Shown piece after piece: positions 1 through 9,934 of a DNA stretch of 64,000 nucleotides. Below the pieces are notes generated by a model. The model saw only the letters and a program-made list of their open reading frames with translations, was not told the origin of the DNA and made no database searches. The DNA lies in assembly GCF_000261365.1 (NCBI RefSeq), contig NZ_AJVC01000003.1, positions 1,426,001 to 1,490,000 of the forward strand, read 5' to 3'. This DNA is from Herbaspirillum sp. GW103. Lineage in GTDB: Bacteria > Pseudomonadota > Gammaproteobacteria > Burkholderiales > Burkholderiaceae_D. The position numbers and the translations under genes are program-made. The stretch's first letter is position 1. Every line of letters begins with the position of its first letter.

Positions 1-2089
1 CCGGAATGCCGCTGAAGATGGACACCAGCGCCGTAGTCATCGCAATACCCGCAGACGGACCATCCTTGGGTGTCGCACCTTCGGGAACGTGGATGTGAAT
101 GTCGCTCTTCTCGAACACCTCGTTCTTGATGCCGAGCTTGCGGGCACGGCTGCGAACGACGGTGCGCGCCGCTTCGATCGATTCCTTCATCACGTCGCCC
201 AGGGTACCGGTGCGGATGATCTGGCCCTTGCCGGGCATGTTCACCGCTTCGATGGTCAGCAGATCGCCACCGACTTCGGTCCAGGCCAGGCCGACCACCT
301 GGCCGATCTGGTTTTCCTTCTCGGCGATGCCGAAGTCGTAACGACGCACGCCCAGGAACTTGTCGAGATTGCGCGAGGTGACGGTGACCTTCTTCTCCTG
401 CTTCTTCAGCAACAGCAGCTTCACGACCTTGCGGCAGATCTTGGAAACTTCGCGTTCCAGCGAACGCACACCGGCTTCACGGGTGTAATAGCGGATGATG
501 TCGCGGATGGCCGATTCGGCCACGCTGATCTCGCCTTCCTTCAAGCCGTTGTTCTTGATCTGCTTGGGCAGCAGGTAGCGCTGCGCAATGCTGGTCTTCT
601 CGTCCTCGGTATAACCCGACAGGCGGATCACTTCCATCCGGTCCAGCAGCGCCGGCGGGATGTTGAAGGAGTTCGAGGTGGCCACGAACATCACGTCCGA
701 CAGGTCGAAGTCGACTTCGATGTAGTGGTCGGAGAAGGTATGGTTCTGCTCCGGGTCCAGCACTTCCAGCAGGGCCGAGGACGGATCGCCACGGAAGTCC
801 ATGCCCAGCTTGTCGATTTCATCGAGCAGGAACAGCGGATTGCGCACGCCGACCTTGGACAGGCTTTGCAGGATCTTGCCCGGCATGGAGCCGATGTAGG
901 TGCGGCGGTGGCCACGGATCTCGGCCTCGTCACGCACACCGCCCAGTGCCATGCGCACGAACTTGCGGTTGGTGGCGCGTGCAATGGACTGGCCCAGCGA
1001 GGTCTTGCCCACGCCCGGGGGACCGACGAAGCACAGGATCGGCGCCTTGAGCTTGTCTACACGCTGTTGCACGGCGAGGTATTCCAGAATGCGTTCCTTG
1101 ACCTTCTCCAGGCCATAGTGATCGCCTTCGAGGACTTTCTCGGCATTGGTGAGGTCGTTGTTGACCTTGGACCTCTTCTTCCAGGGCAGCGCCACCAGCG
1201 TGTCGATGTAGTTGCGCACCACGGTCGCTTCAGCCGACATGGGCGACATGAGCTTCAACTTCTTCAGCTCGGACTGCGCCTTTTCCAGCGCTTCCTTGGG
1301 CATCTTGGCGGCGACGATCTTCTTTTCCAGCTCTTCCAGATCGGCACCGTCTTCGCCTTCGCCCAGTTCCTTCTGGATGGCTTTGACCTGTTCGTTCAGG
1401 TAGTACTCGCGCTGCGACTTTTCCATCTGGCGCTTGACGCGGCCACGGATACGCTTTTCCACCTGCAGGATGTCCAGTTCGCCTTCCAGCTGACCGAGCA
1501 GATGCTCATAACGCTTGGTGACGTTGAAGATCTCCAGGATCACCTGCTTTTGCTCCAGCTTCAACGGCAGATGCGCGGCGATGGTGTCGGCCAGGCGACC
1601 GGCGTCGTCGATGCCGGCCAGCGAGGTCAGGATCTCGGGCGGGATCTTCTTGTTCAGCTTCACGTACTGGTCGAATTGCTGCACGATGGTACGGCGCATG
1701 GCTTCGACTTCGGCTTCATCGCCCTGCTCGGATTCCACCGGGGTCAGGTCGGCGACGAAGTGGGTTTCCAGTTCGCTGATGTGATGGATACGGGCGCGCT
1801 GTGCACCTTCAACCAGCACCTTCACGGTACCGTCGGGCAGCTTCAGCATCTGCAGGATATTGGCTACGCAACCGATTTCATAAATGTCTTCGGCCGAAGG
1901 CTCATCCTTGGCCGCAGCCTTCTGGGCGGCCAGCATGATGCTCTTGCCCTGCTCCATGGCCGCTTCCAGCGCCTTGATCGACTTCGGGCGGCCGACGAAG
2001 AGCGGGATCACCATATGCGGGAAGACAACCACATCCCGTAAGGGCAACAGCGGCAATTGCGATTGTTCTGTAAGTATAGGAGTCGTCAT
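1..2089 (-). CDS. lon: ATP-dependent protease Lon, 3' end outside window
   Basis: Lon is a cytosolic homohexameric AAA+ serine protease that degrades misfolded and regulatory proteins. The visible 696 residues start [20 protein letters not shown], the usual Lon N-terminal substrate-binding domain. A Walker A motif (GPPGVGKT) lies near residue 355, and the PKDGPSAG protease motif places the catalytic serine at residue 679, the same number as in E. coli Lon. The partner lysine and roughly the last 100 residues lie beyond the left edge. The start at 2089 has AAGG six bases upstream. It is the last member of the tig-clpP-clpX-lon cluster and is separated from clpX by a terminator, so it probably has its own promoter; I could not identify a convincing heat-shock promoter. 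Confidence 0.96.
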   Translation of the reverse strand, partial: MTTPILTEQSQLPLLPLRDVVVFPHMVIPLFVGRPKSIKALEAAMEQGKSIMLAAQKAAAKDEPSAEDIYEIGCVANILQMLKLPDGTVKVLVEGAQRARIHHISELETHFVADLTPVESEQGDEAEVEAMRRTIVQQFDQYVKLNKKIPPEILTSLAGIDDAGRLADTIAAHLPLKLEQKQVILEIFNVTKRYEHLLGQLEGELDILQVEKRIRGRVKRQMEKSQREYYLNEQVKAIQKELGEGEDGADLEELEKKIVAAKMPKEALEKAQSELKKLKLMSPMSAEATVVRNYIDTLVALPWKKRSKVNNDLTNAEKVLEGDHYGLEKVKERILEYLAVQQRVDKLKAPILCFVGPPGVGKTSLGQSIARATNRKFVRMALGGVRDEAEIRGHRRTYIGSMPGKILQSLSKVGVRNPLFLLDEIDKLGMDFRGDPSSALLEVLDPEQNHTFSDHYIEVDFDLSDVMFVATSNSFNIPPALLDRMEVIRLSGYTEDEKTSIAQRYLLPKQIKNNGLKEGEISVAESAIRDIIRYYTREAGVRSLEREVSKICRKVVKLLLLKKQEKKVTVTSRNLDKFLGVRRYDFGIAEKENQIGQVVGLAWTEVGGDLLTIEAVNMPGKGQIIRTGTLGDVMKESIEAARTVVRSRARKLGIKNEVFEKSDIHIHVPEGATPKDGPSAGIAMTTALVSIFSGIP

Positions 2090-2198
2090 GGCGGGCCTTA
2101 TCAATAAGTACTGTGGATGATGTTGGCACGAGTGACCAAAACACAAGTCCGGCAGACTAAATATTCGCCGGCTGTGCGTTGTCATGATCGCAACAAAA

Positions 2199-2237
2199 TA
2201 AAAAAGCCACACGCGAAGCTAGCTCCGGGTGGCTTTT
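2199..2237 (-). terminator. Rho-independent terminator after clpX
   Basis: Read on the minus strand, AAAAGCCAC pairs with GTGGCTTTT around a roughly 20-base loop and is followed by a T-rich run. It sits downstream of the clpX stop and upstream of lon, so it separates the two transcripts. Confidence 0.75.
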
Positions 2238-2382
2238 CGATGGAAGCCAGGTAAGTGCGCCGGTTTATTTTACCGTGTTTGCGGTGACCGGACTTCGTGG
2301 TGGCTTCTTGCTACCGGAAGGCCCCCGCTACGGGCGCCCTCCTTTTCCTGCTTTCCTGCTTTTTCGTTCATCTGCCGGGCAA

Positions 2383-3648
2383 TCAGCCGCCCGACACCTT
2401 CGGCTGGTCGTGATAGATCAAGAGCGGCTTGGCGCCGTTGGTGATGGTGTTCTCGTCGATCACCACCTTGGCCACGTTCTGCTCGCTCGGAAGTTCATAC
2501 ATCACATCCAGCAGGGCATGTTCCAGAATCGAACGCAGGCCGCGGGCACCGGTCTTGCGCGCCAGCGCCTTCTTGGCGATGGCGTGCATGGCGGCCGGAC
2601 GGATTTCCAGCTCGGCGCCTTCCATCTGCAACAGTTTGGCGTACTGCTTGATGAGCGCATTCTTGGGCTCGACCAGGATCTGGATCAGGGCTTCCTCATC
2701 CAGCTCGTTCAAGGTGGCGATCACCGGCAGACGACCGACCAGTTCCGGAATCAGGCCGAACTTGACCAGGTCTTCCGGCTCGGCATTCAACAGCACTTCC
2801 GAATTGCTCTTCTGGGTCTGGCTCTTGACGCTGGCCGAGAAACCGATGCCGCTCTTTTCGGAACGGTCGGAAATGATCTTGGCCAGGCCATCGAAGGCGC
2901 CGCCGCAGATGAACATGATGTTGGTCGTGTCGATCTGCACGAAATCCTGATTCGGATGCTTGCGGCCGCCTTGCGGAGGCACCGAAGCCATGGTGCCTTC
3001 GATCAACTTCAAGAGGGCCTGCTGCACGCCTTCACCGGAGACATCACGGGTGATCGACGGGTTGTCCGACTTGCGGGAAATCTTGTCGATCTCGTCGATG
3101 TAGACGATGCCCTTCTGGGCTTTCTCGACTTCGTAGTTGCAGTTCTGCAGCAGCTTCTGGATGATGTTCTCGACGTCCTCGCCGACATAGCCGGCTTCGG
3201 TCAGCGTGGTCGCATCGGCGATCACGAAGGGAACGTTGAGCATGCGCGCCAGAGTCTGCGCCAACAGGGTCTTGCCGGAGCCGGTCGGGCCAACCAGCAG
3301 GATGTTGCTCTTGGCCAGCTCGACGTCATCCTTCTTGCCGAGATGCTTCAGACGTTTGTAGTGGTTGTATACCGCCACCGACAGGATACGCTTGGCCGTA
3401 GCCTGTCCAATCACGTACTGGTCCAGCAGGTCGGTGATTTCCTGCGGGGTCGGCAGGTCCGACTTGGCGCCGGTGACGCTTTCCACGCTGGCGGCTTCAT
3501 CACGGATGATGTCGTTGCACAGATCGATACATTCGTCGCAGATGAAGACCGAAGGACCGGCGATGAGCTTCTTGACTTCATGTTGGCTCTTGCCGCAGAA
3601 GGAGCAGTAAAGCAGTTTTTCGCCGCTGGAGGATTTTTTCTCAGACAT
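2383..3648 (-). CDS. clpX: ATP-dependent Clp protease ATP-binding subunit ClpX
   Basis: ClpX is the AAA+ unfoldase that recognises tagged or native substrates, unfolds them with ATP and feeds them into ClpP. At 421 residues it has the family's usual length. The N-terminal zinc-binding domain is complete (cysteines 15, 18, 37 and 40). Walker A GPTGSGKT is at 120-127, followed by the pore-loop GYVG, the Walker B segment IVYIDEID, the RKH loop and the IGF loop that docks on ClpP (SGIGFSA). The arginine in GARGLRS is the sensor-2 residue. It lies downstream of clpP on the same strand but after a strong terminator, so it is probably transcribed mainly from its own promoter. The start has no obvious Shine-Dalgarno sequence. 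Confidence 0.98.
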   Translation of the reverse strand: MSEKKSSSGEKLLYCSFCGKSQHEVKKLIAGPSVFICDECIDLCNDIIRDEAASVESVTGAKSDLPTPQEITDLLDQYVIGQATAKRILSVAVYNHYKRLKHLGKKDDVELAKSNILLVGPTGSGKTLLAQTLARMLNVPFVIADATTLTEAGYVGEDVENIIQKLLQNCNYEVEKAQKGIVYIDEIDKISRKSDNPSITRDVSGEGVQQALLKLIEGTMASVPPQGGRKHPNQDFVQIDTTNIMFICGGAFDGLAKIISDRSEKSGIGFSASVKSQTQKSNSEVLLNAEPEDLVKFGLIPELVGRLPVIATLNELDEEALIQILVEPKNALIKQYAKLLQMEGAELEIRPAAMHAIAKKALARKTGARGLRSILEHALLDVMYELPSEQNVAKVVIDENTITNGAKPLLIYHDQPKVSGG

Positions 3649-3677
3649 AGAGCTACTAGGATAGAAGTTACGACCCG

Positions 3678-3706
3678 ATCATACCCGCGAAATCCGGATT
3701 CGTCAC
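3678..3706 (-). promoter_or_regulatory. Possible sigma70 promoter for clpX
   Basis: On the minus strand GTGACG and TATGAT are separated by 17 bases, with the -10 box about 30 bases upstream of the clpX start. It lies between the clpP terminator and clpX, where an independent promoter is needed. The -35 match is only moderate. Confidence 0.4.
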
Positions 3707-3840
3707 GGCTTGGTCATTTTTGCTGTCCCAAAATGCTTCACAGGACTGCCGTATGACCGTTATATGTCAGCACAAGGGGCATTTATCAAGCAAACAGAAC
3801 CAGAAAACCCGCTCTGTGCCAATTTCACCAGAATTTGCCA

Positions 3841-3880
3841 AAAAAAATGCCCGAACGGTGTTACGTTCGGGCATTTTTCG
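3841..3880 (-). terminator. Strong Rho-independent terminator after clpP
   Basis: An 11-base perfect stem (ATGCCCGAACG with CGTTCGGGCAT) around a six-base loop, followed on the minus strand by seven T residues. It lies 33 bases past the clpP stop and should end the tig-clpP transcript before clpX. Confidence 0.88.
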
Positions 3881-3912
3881 CCTTGGAATGTCGCCAATGC
3901 GATGACGCAAAC

Positions 3913-4539
3913 TCAAGCGCGCTGGGTCAGCACCTGGTCGATCAGGCCATATTCCGCGGCGGCCTCGGCCGACATGAAATTGTCGCGATCGGTGTCCTTG
4001 CTGATCTGCTCGACCGTACGGCCGGTCTTTTCAGCGAGGATGGTGTTCAGACGCTCGCGCAGGTACAGGATTTCACGTGCCTGGATCTCGATATCCGATG
4101 CCTGGCCCTGGGCGCCGCCCAGAGGCTGGTGAATCATGATGCGCGAGTTCGGCAGCGAGAAACGCTTGCCCTTGGCGCCAGCGGCCAGCAGGAAAGCCCC
4201 CATGGAGGCGGCCAGACCCGTGCACAGCGTCGACACTTGCGGCTTGATGAACTGCATCGTGTCGAAGATCGCCATGCCGGCCGAGACCGAACCACCAGGC
4301 GAATTGATGTACAGGGAAATGTCCTTGTCCGGGTTTTCGCTTTCCAGGAACAGCAGCTGGGCCACGATCAGGTTGGCCATCGCATCATTGACCGGTCCGA
4401 CCAGGAAAATGATGCGTTCCTTCAGCAGGCGCGAATAGATGTCGTAAGCGCGTTCGCCACGACCACTCTGTTCGATCACCATCGGCACCATGCCGAGCAT
4501 TTGCGTATCCAGTGCAGATTGCTTCATCAGACCTGTCAT
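3913..4539 (-). CDS. clpP: ATP-dependent Clp protease proteolytic subunit ClpP
   Basis: ClpP forms the double-heptameric serine-protease chamber that degrades proteins delivered by ClpX or ClpA. The 208-residue protein has the complete catalytic triad: Ser112 in AASMGA, His137 in MIHQPLGG and Asp186 in TDRDNF. It also has the head-domain segment INSPGGSV. A short N-terminal propeptide before the conserved MVPMVIEQ segment is expected to be removed by self-processing. AAGGAAG lies close upstream of the ATG. It follows tig by 51 bases with no terminator seen between, so tig and clpP probably share a transcript. Confidence 0.98.
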   Translation of the reverse strand: MTGLMKQSALDTQMLGMVPMVIEQSGRGERAYDIYSRLLKERIIFLVGPVNDAMANLIVAQLLFLESENPDKDISLYINSPGGSVSAGMAIFDTMQFIKPQVSTLCTGLAASMGAFLLAAGAKGKRFSLPNSRIMIHQPLGGAQGQASDIEIQAREILYLRERLNTILAEKTGRTVEQISKDTDRDNFMSAEAAAEYGLIDQVLTQRA

Positions 4540-4590
4540 GTATGCTTCCTTAAGCGTAAGAGTTTTCTGATACTACTAGAGAAAACCGGA

Positions 4591-5940
4591 TTACGCTTGC
4601 GCCTGATTGCCCATCAGTTCGTCGAACGAAACCGGCTTTTCCGAGACCTTGGCCTTGCCGAGAACGTAGTTGACGACGTTTTCTTCCAAAACAAGGGCTT
4701 CGACTTCGGCCAGACGGCGACGGTCGGAGAAGTAGTACTTCAGCACTTGTTGCGGATCTTCGTAGCTCTGGGCGAAGTCTTCGATCTGCGCCTTGACCTG
4801 TTCTTCGGTGGCTTCCAGCTTGTTCTGCTTGACCACTTCTGCCAGGATCAGACCCAGGCGCACGCGGCGCTCGGCCTGGGCGGTGAACAGCTCCTTGGGC
4901 AGCTGCATGACCTTGGGGTCCATGCCGCGCTGGGCCATGTCCTGACGGGCCATTTCGGACAGACGCTCGACGTCCTGGTCGATCAGGGCCTTGGGCACTT
5001 CCAGCTCGGAGGCCTTGATCAGGGCGTTCATGACACTGTCCTTGGTCTTGGCCTTGGTACGGGCGGTGACTTCGCGCTCCAGGTTCTTCTTGATGTCTTC
5101 GCGCATCTTGGTCAGGTCGCCGTCTTCGATGCCCAGGGATTGAGCGAAGACTGCATCGACTTCAGGCATGTGAGCCCATTCGATCTTCTTGACGGTGATG
5201 GTGAACTCAGCGGTCTTGCCGGCCACGTCCTTGCCGTGATAGTCCTCGGGGAAAGCCAGCGGGAAGCTCTTGGATTCACCGACCTTCAGGCCGATGGTAG
5301 CGGCTTCGAATTCCGGCAGCATGCGGCCTTCGCCCAGCACGAACGGGAAGGCATCGGCCTTGCCGCCCTGGAATTCGACGCCGTCGATCTTGCCCACGAA
5401 GTCCACGGTCACGCGGTCGCCGTTCTGGGCCGACTGGTCGGCACCGCCGTCGCCGTGCGCGCCTTGCTCGCCCTTGACGTGGTAGTGCACGCGCTGCTTG
5501 CGCAGGATGTCGATGGTCTTGTCGATTTCGGCGTCGGAGACGGCTGCGGTGGTCTTCTCGACTTCAGCGCCCGACAGGTCACCCAGGGTGACTTCCGGAT
5601 AGACTTCGAAGGTGGCGTCGAAGGCCAGCTTGCCTTCACCGGCTTCTTCGCTGGTCTTGGGTTCGATGCGGGGGAAGCCTGCCACACGCAGGTTGTTTTC
5701 GACGGCGGCATCATTGAATGCGCGGCCAACCTTGTCGTTCAGGACTTCGGTTTCGACCTGGTAGCCGAACTGGGCGGCAACCATCTTCATCGGCACTTTA
5801 CCCGGACGGAAACCCGGTGCCTTGGCGGTACGGGCACGCACCTTCAGGCGCTTTTCCACTTCAGCCTGAACATCGGCCAGCGGGAAAGACAGGGTCATAC
5901 GACGTTCGAGTTTGCTCAGGGTTTCGACTGCAGTTGCCAT
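4591..5940 (-). CDS. tig: Trigger factor
   Basis: Trigger factor is the ribosome-associated chaperone that meets nascent chains at the exit tunnel. The 449-residue protein has the N-terminal ribosome-binding signature GFRPGKVP at 43-50, then a FKBP-type prolyl isomerase domain ([14 protein letters not shown], about 175-260), then the helical C-terminal chaperone arms. The sequence between the tail and PPIase domains contains a Gly/His/Asp-rich insert near residue 155-170 that looks like a flexible linker. The start follows a weak Shine-Dalgarno (GGA eight bases upstream) but is overlapped by a short upstream frame with a strong one. It heads the tig-clpP transcript. Confidence 0.98.
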   Translation of the reverse strand: MATAVETLSKLERRMTLSFPLADVQAEVEKRLKVRARTAKAPGFRPGKVPMKMVAAQFGYQVETEVLNDKVGRAFNDAAVENNLRVAGFPRIEPKTSEEAGEGKLAFDATFEVYPEVTLGDLSGAEVEKTTAAVSDAEIDKTIDILRKQRVHYHVKGEQGAHGDGGADQSAQNGDRVTVDFVGKIDGVEFQGGKADAFPFVLGEGRMLPEFEAATIGLKVGESKSFPLAFPEDYHGKDVAGKTAEFTITVKKIEWAHMPEVDAVFAQSLGIEDGDLTKMREDIKKNLEREVTARTKAKTKDSVMNALIKASELEVPKALIDQDVERLSEMARQDMAQRGMDPKVMQLPKELFTAQAERRVRLGLILAEVVKQNKLEATEEQVKAQIEDFAQSYEDPQQVLKYYFSDRRRLAEVEALVLEENVVNYVLGKAKVSEKPVSFDELMGNQAQA

Positions 5941-5981
5941 TTAAATCGTCCAAATGTTAAGAATTCCGTAAGCCGGAACAT
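5916..5981 (-). CDS. Possible upstream ORF overlapping the tig start (21 aa)
   Basis: An ATG at 5981 is preceded by GGGAGGAG at ideal distance, stronger than the ribosome site of tig itself. The frame encodes 21 residues beginning MFRLTEFL and stops 25 bases inside tig, in a different frame. This is the arrangement expected of a leader peptide that couples or limits tig translation. I recognise no family; it may be fortuitous. Confidence 0.35.
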   Translation of the reverse strand: MFRLTEFLTFGRFKWQLQSKP

Positions 5982-6051
5982 GCTGCTTCTCCTCCCAATC
6001 GATAGACTGCAGACGAAAAGCGCCCTGCCCGGCCGCGCTAAAGCTCGCTAT

Positions 6052-6080
6052 TTTATACGCAAAAAGCGCCGATAGTCCAA
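6052..6080 (-). promoter_or_regulatory. Sigma70-type promoter for tig-clpP
   Basis: On the minus strand TTGGAC and TATAAA are separated by exactly 17 bases. It lies about 110 bases upstream of the tig ATG, leaving a leader of roughly 105 bases that contains the short upstream ORF. Confidence 0.7.
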
Positions 6081-6223
6081 AAATGGGCTTGCCACGCTGC
6101 AAACAGGGGCAAATCCCCTCGGAAGCCCGCCGGACCAGCCCCGGCGCGGCCCGCAAACGCATCACGGCAGCCGACGGATTGCCTGCCAGCAAAGTCCGGC
6201 GTAAAGAATTTAGAGAATTCCCC

Positions 6224-6721
6224 TCATTTCACCGGAATCGGCGTGGAAGCTGCCACCGGCACGGCGGTGACGGCATTCATCGGGCTGCCATCGATGAGCT
6301 TGTCGGAATAGGTCAGGTAGACCAGCGTATTGCGCTTGGTATCGACCACGCGCACCACGTGCAGGCGCTTGAAGAGAATGGACATGCGCTCGCTGAAGAC
6401 ATCTTCCTGCACCGGCAGCTTTTCCTGGAACTGCAGGGCGGGCATCACCTGGCGGCAGGCGATGGAGGCTTCGGACTTGTCCTCGGCCAGGCCCACCGTC
6501 CCCTTGACACCACCGGTGCGGGCGCGCGACACGTAGCAGGTCACGCCCTGCACCTTGGGGTCATCATAGGCTTCGATGACGACACGGTCGTTCTTGCCCA
6601 GCCAGCGGAAGGCGGTGCTGACATCGGCCAGTTCTTCGGCGCTGGCGACGTGGGGAACGGCAGCGGCGAAGGCGAAGACGGAGAAGATCGCCCCGACCAG
6701 GGCGCGTGCTTGATGGTTCAT
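6224..6721 (-). CDS. creA: CreA family protein
   Basis: The 165-residue product starts MNHQARALVGAIFSV and has a signal peptide ending near the VASAEE segment, so it is predicted periplasmic. It matches CreA across its length, with the conserved segments EAYDDPKVQGVTCYVSRA, GLAEDKSEASIAC and LVYLTYSDKLIDGSP. The biochemical role of CreA is not known; the E. coli gene sits beside creBCD, but no cre two-component genes are here. The frame stays open upstream to 6796, but that extension would translate a pentanucleotide repeat and lacks a signal-peptide start, so I prefer the ATG at 6721. Confidence 0.9.
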   Translation of the reverse strand: MNHQARALVGAIFSVFAFAAAVPHVASAEELADVSTAFRWLGKNDRVVIEAYDDPKVQGVTCYVSRARTGGVKGTVGLAEDKSEASIACRQVMPALQFQEKLPVQEDVFSERMSILFKRLHVVRVVDTKRNTLVYLTYSDKLIDGSPMNAVTAVPVAASTPIPVK

Positions 6722-6735
6722 GTAGATGCCCGAAT

Positions 6736-6758
6736 GAAGTGAAGTGAAGTGAAGTGAA
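6736..6758. repeat. GAAGT pentanucleotide tandem repeat in the creA leader
   Basis: Four perfect GAAGT copies plus a partial fifth, starting about 15 bases upstream of the creA start codon. Simple repeats of five bases change length readily by slippage. Here it would alter the leader rather than the reading frame of the preferred CDS. Confidence 0.85.
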
Positions 6759-6867
6759 TTTATTGACGAATGCAGTAGACCGCCAGGGCGGCGCATTGTT
6801 CAGCTTCCCCTGGCGTTGACGCCGCTTTGCATGGTCTCGCAGGTGCGTACCAGGGGCGGAGAAAAGA

Positions 6868-7062
6868 TCAGTCCTCGATTTTTTCGAACCGCGGCACCTG
6901 CCTGCCATCGACCTCCACCTTCTCGAAGAAGACTTCACGCGGCCGCAGCCAGAGACGGCCATCGGCGGCGCGGTAGATGATCATGGGCGTGAGATCGGCT
7001 TCGAGGATGGCCTCGTCGATATATTCATAGATGCCGCCCTTGTAGTGACGATAGCGTGTCAT
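6868..7062 (-). CDS. DUF1653 domain-containing protein (64 aa)
   Basis: A short protein beginning MTRYRHYKGGIYEYIDEA. RYRHYKGG..Y near the start and LWLRPREVFFE...PRFEKI near the end are the hallmarks of the DUF1653 family, whose members are single small domains of this size. Function is unknown. The start at 7062 is supported by AGGA eight bases upstream; the longer open frame to 7185 lacks family similarity. It is followed by creA on the same strand after 146 bases. Confidence 0.85.
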   Translation of the reverse strand: MTRYRHYKGGIYEYIDEAILEADLTPMIIYRAADGRLWLRPREVFFEKVEVDGRQVPRFEKIED

Positions 7063-7266
7063 GGCAATCCTGCTGGGTGGAAGAAAAAGCGGCATGGTAC
7101 TACCGATCATCGGCACCCCGACGTGTCCGCACAGAAAAACGCCCACATTGACAACGCCTTGCAGTACAATGGCGCGCTTTGACAAATTGCTACCTGCATC
7201 GGTAGCGGCAGGTCTGCAGCAAGCGCGCTGCCAGACTGCTATCGCACCGGTGCCCGACCCCCTTTT

Positions 7267-7353
7267 GCGAGGATGGCGAAATTGGTAGACGCACCAGGTT
7301 TAGGTCCTGACGCCAGCAATGGTGTGGGGGTTCGAGTCCCCCTCCTCGCACCA
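7267..7353 (+). tRNA. tRNA-Leu(TAG)
   Basis: Acceptor GCGAGGA pairs with TCCTCGC, followed by encoded ACCA. The anticodon stem CAGG/CCTG encloses TTTAGGT, giving anticodon TAG (decodes CUN leucine codons). GGTTCGAGTCC is the T arm, and the long variable arm is typical of tRNA-Leu. A TACAAT box at 7165-7170 followed by a GC-rich discriminator is a plausible -10 element, but its TTGACA is spaced only 11 bases away, so I do not call the promoter. Confidence 0.97.
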
Positions 7354-7804
7354 GACAATCCGTTTCAAATCATCGATTTGACCTGACAGCCCCGTCCGCA
7401 CCGGCATTTTCCGCGTGCCTGGCACATCCGATCCCGGCCAATACGGGTGCAAGCGCGCCGAACCCTGCCTGCAACGAAAAAACGCACTCCCCTCATCCCG
7501 AGCGCCCCACAGCGTGCAACCACTTCCGCAGTCATCCCCGCCTCTTTCAGCGACCCTCGGTTGACTAGGGTTGTCTTCTTCCTCGTTCGCTTCAGCTTGT
7601 CAAGCAACCAACGGTACTTTCGTGCGATTTACCGAAGTATTTCTATCGGATTGAATCCCTGCGGGACCAACAAAACAAGACTTGTCCGCCCGGCCATTGT
7701 CCATGACCAGGACGGACAGGAAACAGGTCCCCAGGGCGGGACGCCACGCGCGAAGACCCGCCCTGCATGACAACGCCATCCATGGCGCATTTGAAAGGGA
7801 ACCC
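7354..7804. other. Intergenic region, tRNA-Leu to RTX gene
   Basis: 451 bases without a convincing gene. A minus-strand frame at 7365-7607 is basic and cysteine-rich with no family features, and looks fortuitous. A weak stem (CAAATC/GATTTG) follows the tRNA. I found no good sigma70 promoter for the RTX gene, though its transcript must start here. Confidence 0.5.
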
Positions 7805-9868
7805 GTGTCAACCACCTCAACCACCTCAGCCACCGCAAGCGCTTCCACCCCTGCCGTAGATCCGATGGAGCCAGTCATCCGACGCATCGACGACCGCTTT
7901 GTCAGCATTCGCACCGGCAGCGTCTTCAAAGTGATCTTCTCCCCCATCAGGCCGGGCATCAAACTGTTCGATACACCGCCCACCATCGTCAGCATCAACC
8001 CGCCTGCCAACATCACCTTACCCAGCCAGCCCAAACCAGTCAGCACGACTCCCACCAGTACACCCGCTGTCACCCCGGTCACCGTCACCAGCAAACCAGT
8101 CAGTACAGTACCTGTCAGTACCGATACACCTCCCCTGACACCTCCATCGGCCATCACCAGCAAGCCGGCCATTGCGCCGCCCGTGACACCGTACACCCCT
8201 CCCATCATTGCACCGCCCATCACACCAGGCGCCCCGTCTGTGCCTGCCACCAGCAGTACACCGCCGCCGCTGACTCCCATGCCAGTGGTCAGCACACCTG
8301 CGGCCATCGGGCCTGCCAGTACCAGTACAGTGAACCTGACGCCCGCTCCCGCCGCGCCTTCCCCCAACCTGATCGCCCAGGCCAATGCCGCGCGCTACCA
8401 GGACAACTTCTACGCGCCCGCTCCCTTCGGCGACGAAGCCCCAAAACCCAAAAAGGACAAGCCAGCGGCCTCACCGAAATTCCTCAGCCTGGATGAATAT
8501 ACGGACGACCTCTCCCTGGGCAGCAGCCTCGCCGGCATCGGCAATGGCCTGGACAACCGTCTCACCGGCAATGCCGGGAACAACATCCTGGACGGCATGG
8601 GCGGGGTCGATACGATGGTTGGGGGCAAGGGCGACGACAGCTATTACCTCGACAATGCCGGCGACCAGATCATTGAACAGGCCGATGAAGGCGTCGATAC
8701 GGTCTATGCCACGGCCAGCAGCACGCTCTCGGCCAATGTCGAAAACCTGGTGCTGCTCGATGCCAGCAAACCGCAAAGCGCAGTGGTCAATGGCGTCAAG
8801 GTGCTGGTCTATGGCATGCCGCGTTCGTATCAGCTGGATTACGACCAGGGCGGCGAAGTCGAGGGCTATTGGGGAACCTGCGGCGAGACCAGTGTGGCCA
8901 ACGTCACCCTGATGGGGGGCCGTGCCGCCTCCGAAAAGGAAGTAGTCCAGTGCGCCATCAAGGAAAACCTTTGCGATACCGCTGCCGAATCCGCCGATAT
9001 GCGCGGTGCCACCTCCGAAGATGACCGCCAGGCCTTGCTGGAGCACTTCGGTTTTGCCTGCACCATCGACGAGCGGGTCGATCTCACGGCAGTCGCCCAA
9101 AGCATCAAGGACGGCAAGGGCGTCATCATCAGTGTCAGCGCCAGCAAGCTGTGGGATCTGCACGAAGAGAACGAGGACACCAGCGACCACGCCATCACCG
9201 TCACCGGCGTGGCCTGTTCGGCGGCCACCGGCAAGACGGTCGGGTTCTACATCACCGACTCGGGACGCGGCCTGGCCAGCGACATGTGCCGCTTCGTCCC
9301 GCTGCAACGCCTGCGCGAGGCCACCCAGGTCTACGGAGCCGATACCGTCACCACCGATGACCCCATCAAGCTGCGCAATCAGGATCTCGATGCCAGCGGC
9401 AATGATCTGAACAACATCCTGGTCGGCAATCGCGGCAACAACCTCATCACCGGGGGGCGGGGCAACGACCTGCTCATCGGCGGCGCCGGCGACGACAGCT
9501 ATACCTTTGCCAGGGGCGACGGACAGGATGTGCTCTACGACCACGATGCGACCAAGGGCAACCTCGATACGCTCAGCTTCACGGATGCCAGACAAACCAA
9601 TCTCTGGTTCAGCAAGAGCGGGAACGATCTGCGCATCGATGTACTGGGCGGCACCGACGAAGTATTGGTCAAGGACTGGTATCAGGGTACAGGCAGCGAC
9701 AACCACATCGAACGCATCAAGACCGCCGACGGCAAGACCCTCTACGACACCGACGTCGACAAGCTGGTACAGGCCATGGCCAGCTTCGCCCCACCAGCGG
9801 CCACCCAGACCAGCTGGCCAACCACCCGGGGCGGCGATGGCAAGGTGCTGCTGACCATCTCTCATTGA
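7805..9868 (+). CDS. RTX protein with cysteine-protease-like core
   Basis: Predicted secreted protein of 687 residues. The first 200 residues are rich in Pro, Thr and Ser with repeated TSKPVST-type segments. Next come an RTX calcium-binding block (NRLTGNAGNNILDGMGG and GGKGDDSYYLDNAGD, about 255-290), a central domain of about 230 residues, and a second RTX block (NNILVGNRGNNLITGGRGND, about 535-570) with a typical RTX C-terminal region. The central domain has Cys359 in WGTCGETS, His462 in SDHAITVTGV and Asp485 in ITDSGRG, the order seen in C39/papain-like peptidases. I chose the GTG at 7805 because GAAAGGGA lies four bases upstream; upstream in-frame codons are basic and unlike the rest. RTX proteins normally leave by type I secretion, but no such transporter is adjacent. 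Confidence 0.8.
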   Translation: MSTTSTTSATASASTPAVDPMEPVIRRIDDRFVSIRTGSVFKVIFSPIRPGIKLFDTPPTIVSINPPANITLPSQPKPVSTTPTSTPAVTPVTVTSKPVSTVPVSTDTPPLTPPSAITSKPAIAPPVTPYTPPIIAPPITPGAPSVPATSSTPPPLTPMPVVSTPAAIGPASTSTVNLTPAPAAPSPNLIAQANAARYQDNFYAPAPFGDEAPKPKKDKPAASPKFLSLDEYTDDLSLGSSLAGIGNGLDNRLTGNAGNNILDGMGGVDTMVGGKGDDSYYLDNAGDQIIEQADEGVDTVYATASSTLSANVENLVLLDASKPQSAVVNGVKVLVYGMPRSYQLDYDQGGEVEGYWGTCGETSVANVTLMGGRAASEKEVVQCAIKENLCDTAAESADMRGATSEDDRQALLEHFGFACTIDERVDLTAVAQSIKDGKGVIISVSASKLWDLHEENEDTSDHAITVTGVACSAATGKTVGFYITDSGRGLASDMCRFVPLQRLREATQVYGADTVTTDDPIKLRNQDLDASGNDLNNILVGNRGNNLITGGRGNDLLIGGAGDDSYTFARGDGQDVLYDHDATKGNLDTLSFTDARQTNLWFSKSGNDLRIDVLGGTDEVLVKDWYQGTGSDNHIERIKTADGKTLYDTDVDKLVQAMASFAPPAATQTSWPTTRGGDGKVLLTISH

Positions 9869-9934
9869 TCACGGGCGCCGCCAGGTCCGGGAAATCTGCC
9901 GGATTTTGACAAAAAGCTTCACCAGGGCCCAACA

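Noticed and set aside
2090-2198. Heat-shock (sigma32) promoter for lon
   Set aside because: A CTTG is present, but no CCCCAT-like -10 box lies at the right distance.
3835-6075. Very long plus-strand open frame opposite clpP and tig
   Set aside because: Its translation is His/Leu/Asp/Gly-rich without domains and mirrors the codons of two certain genes on the other strand.
7148-7170. TTGACA and TACAAT as a tRNA-Leu promoter
   Set aside because: The boxes are only 11 bases apart, too close for a sigma70 promoter; the TACAAT alone may still be used.
7365-7607. Minus-strand 80-codon frame after tRNA-Leu
   Set aside because: Basic, cysteine-rich, no ribosome site or recognisable family; likely chance in GC-rich DNA.
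8471-9865. Minus-strand frame opposite the RTX gene
   Set aside because: Antisense shadow of the calcium-binding repeats; no start signal or domain.
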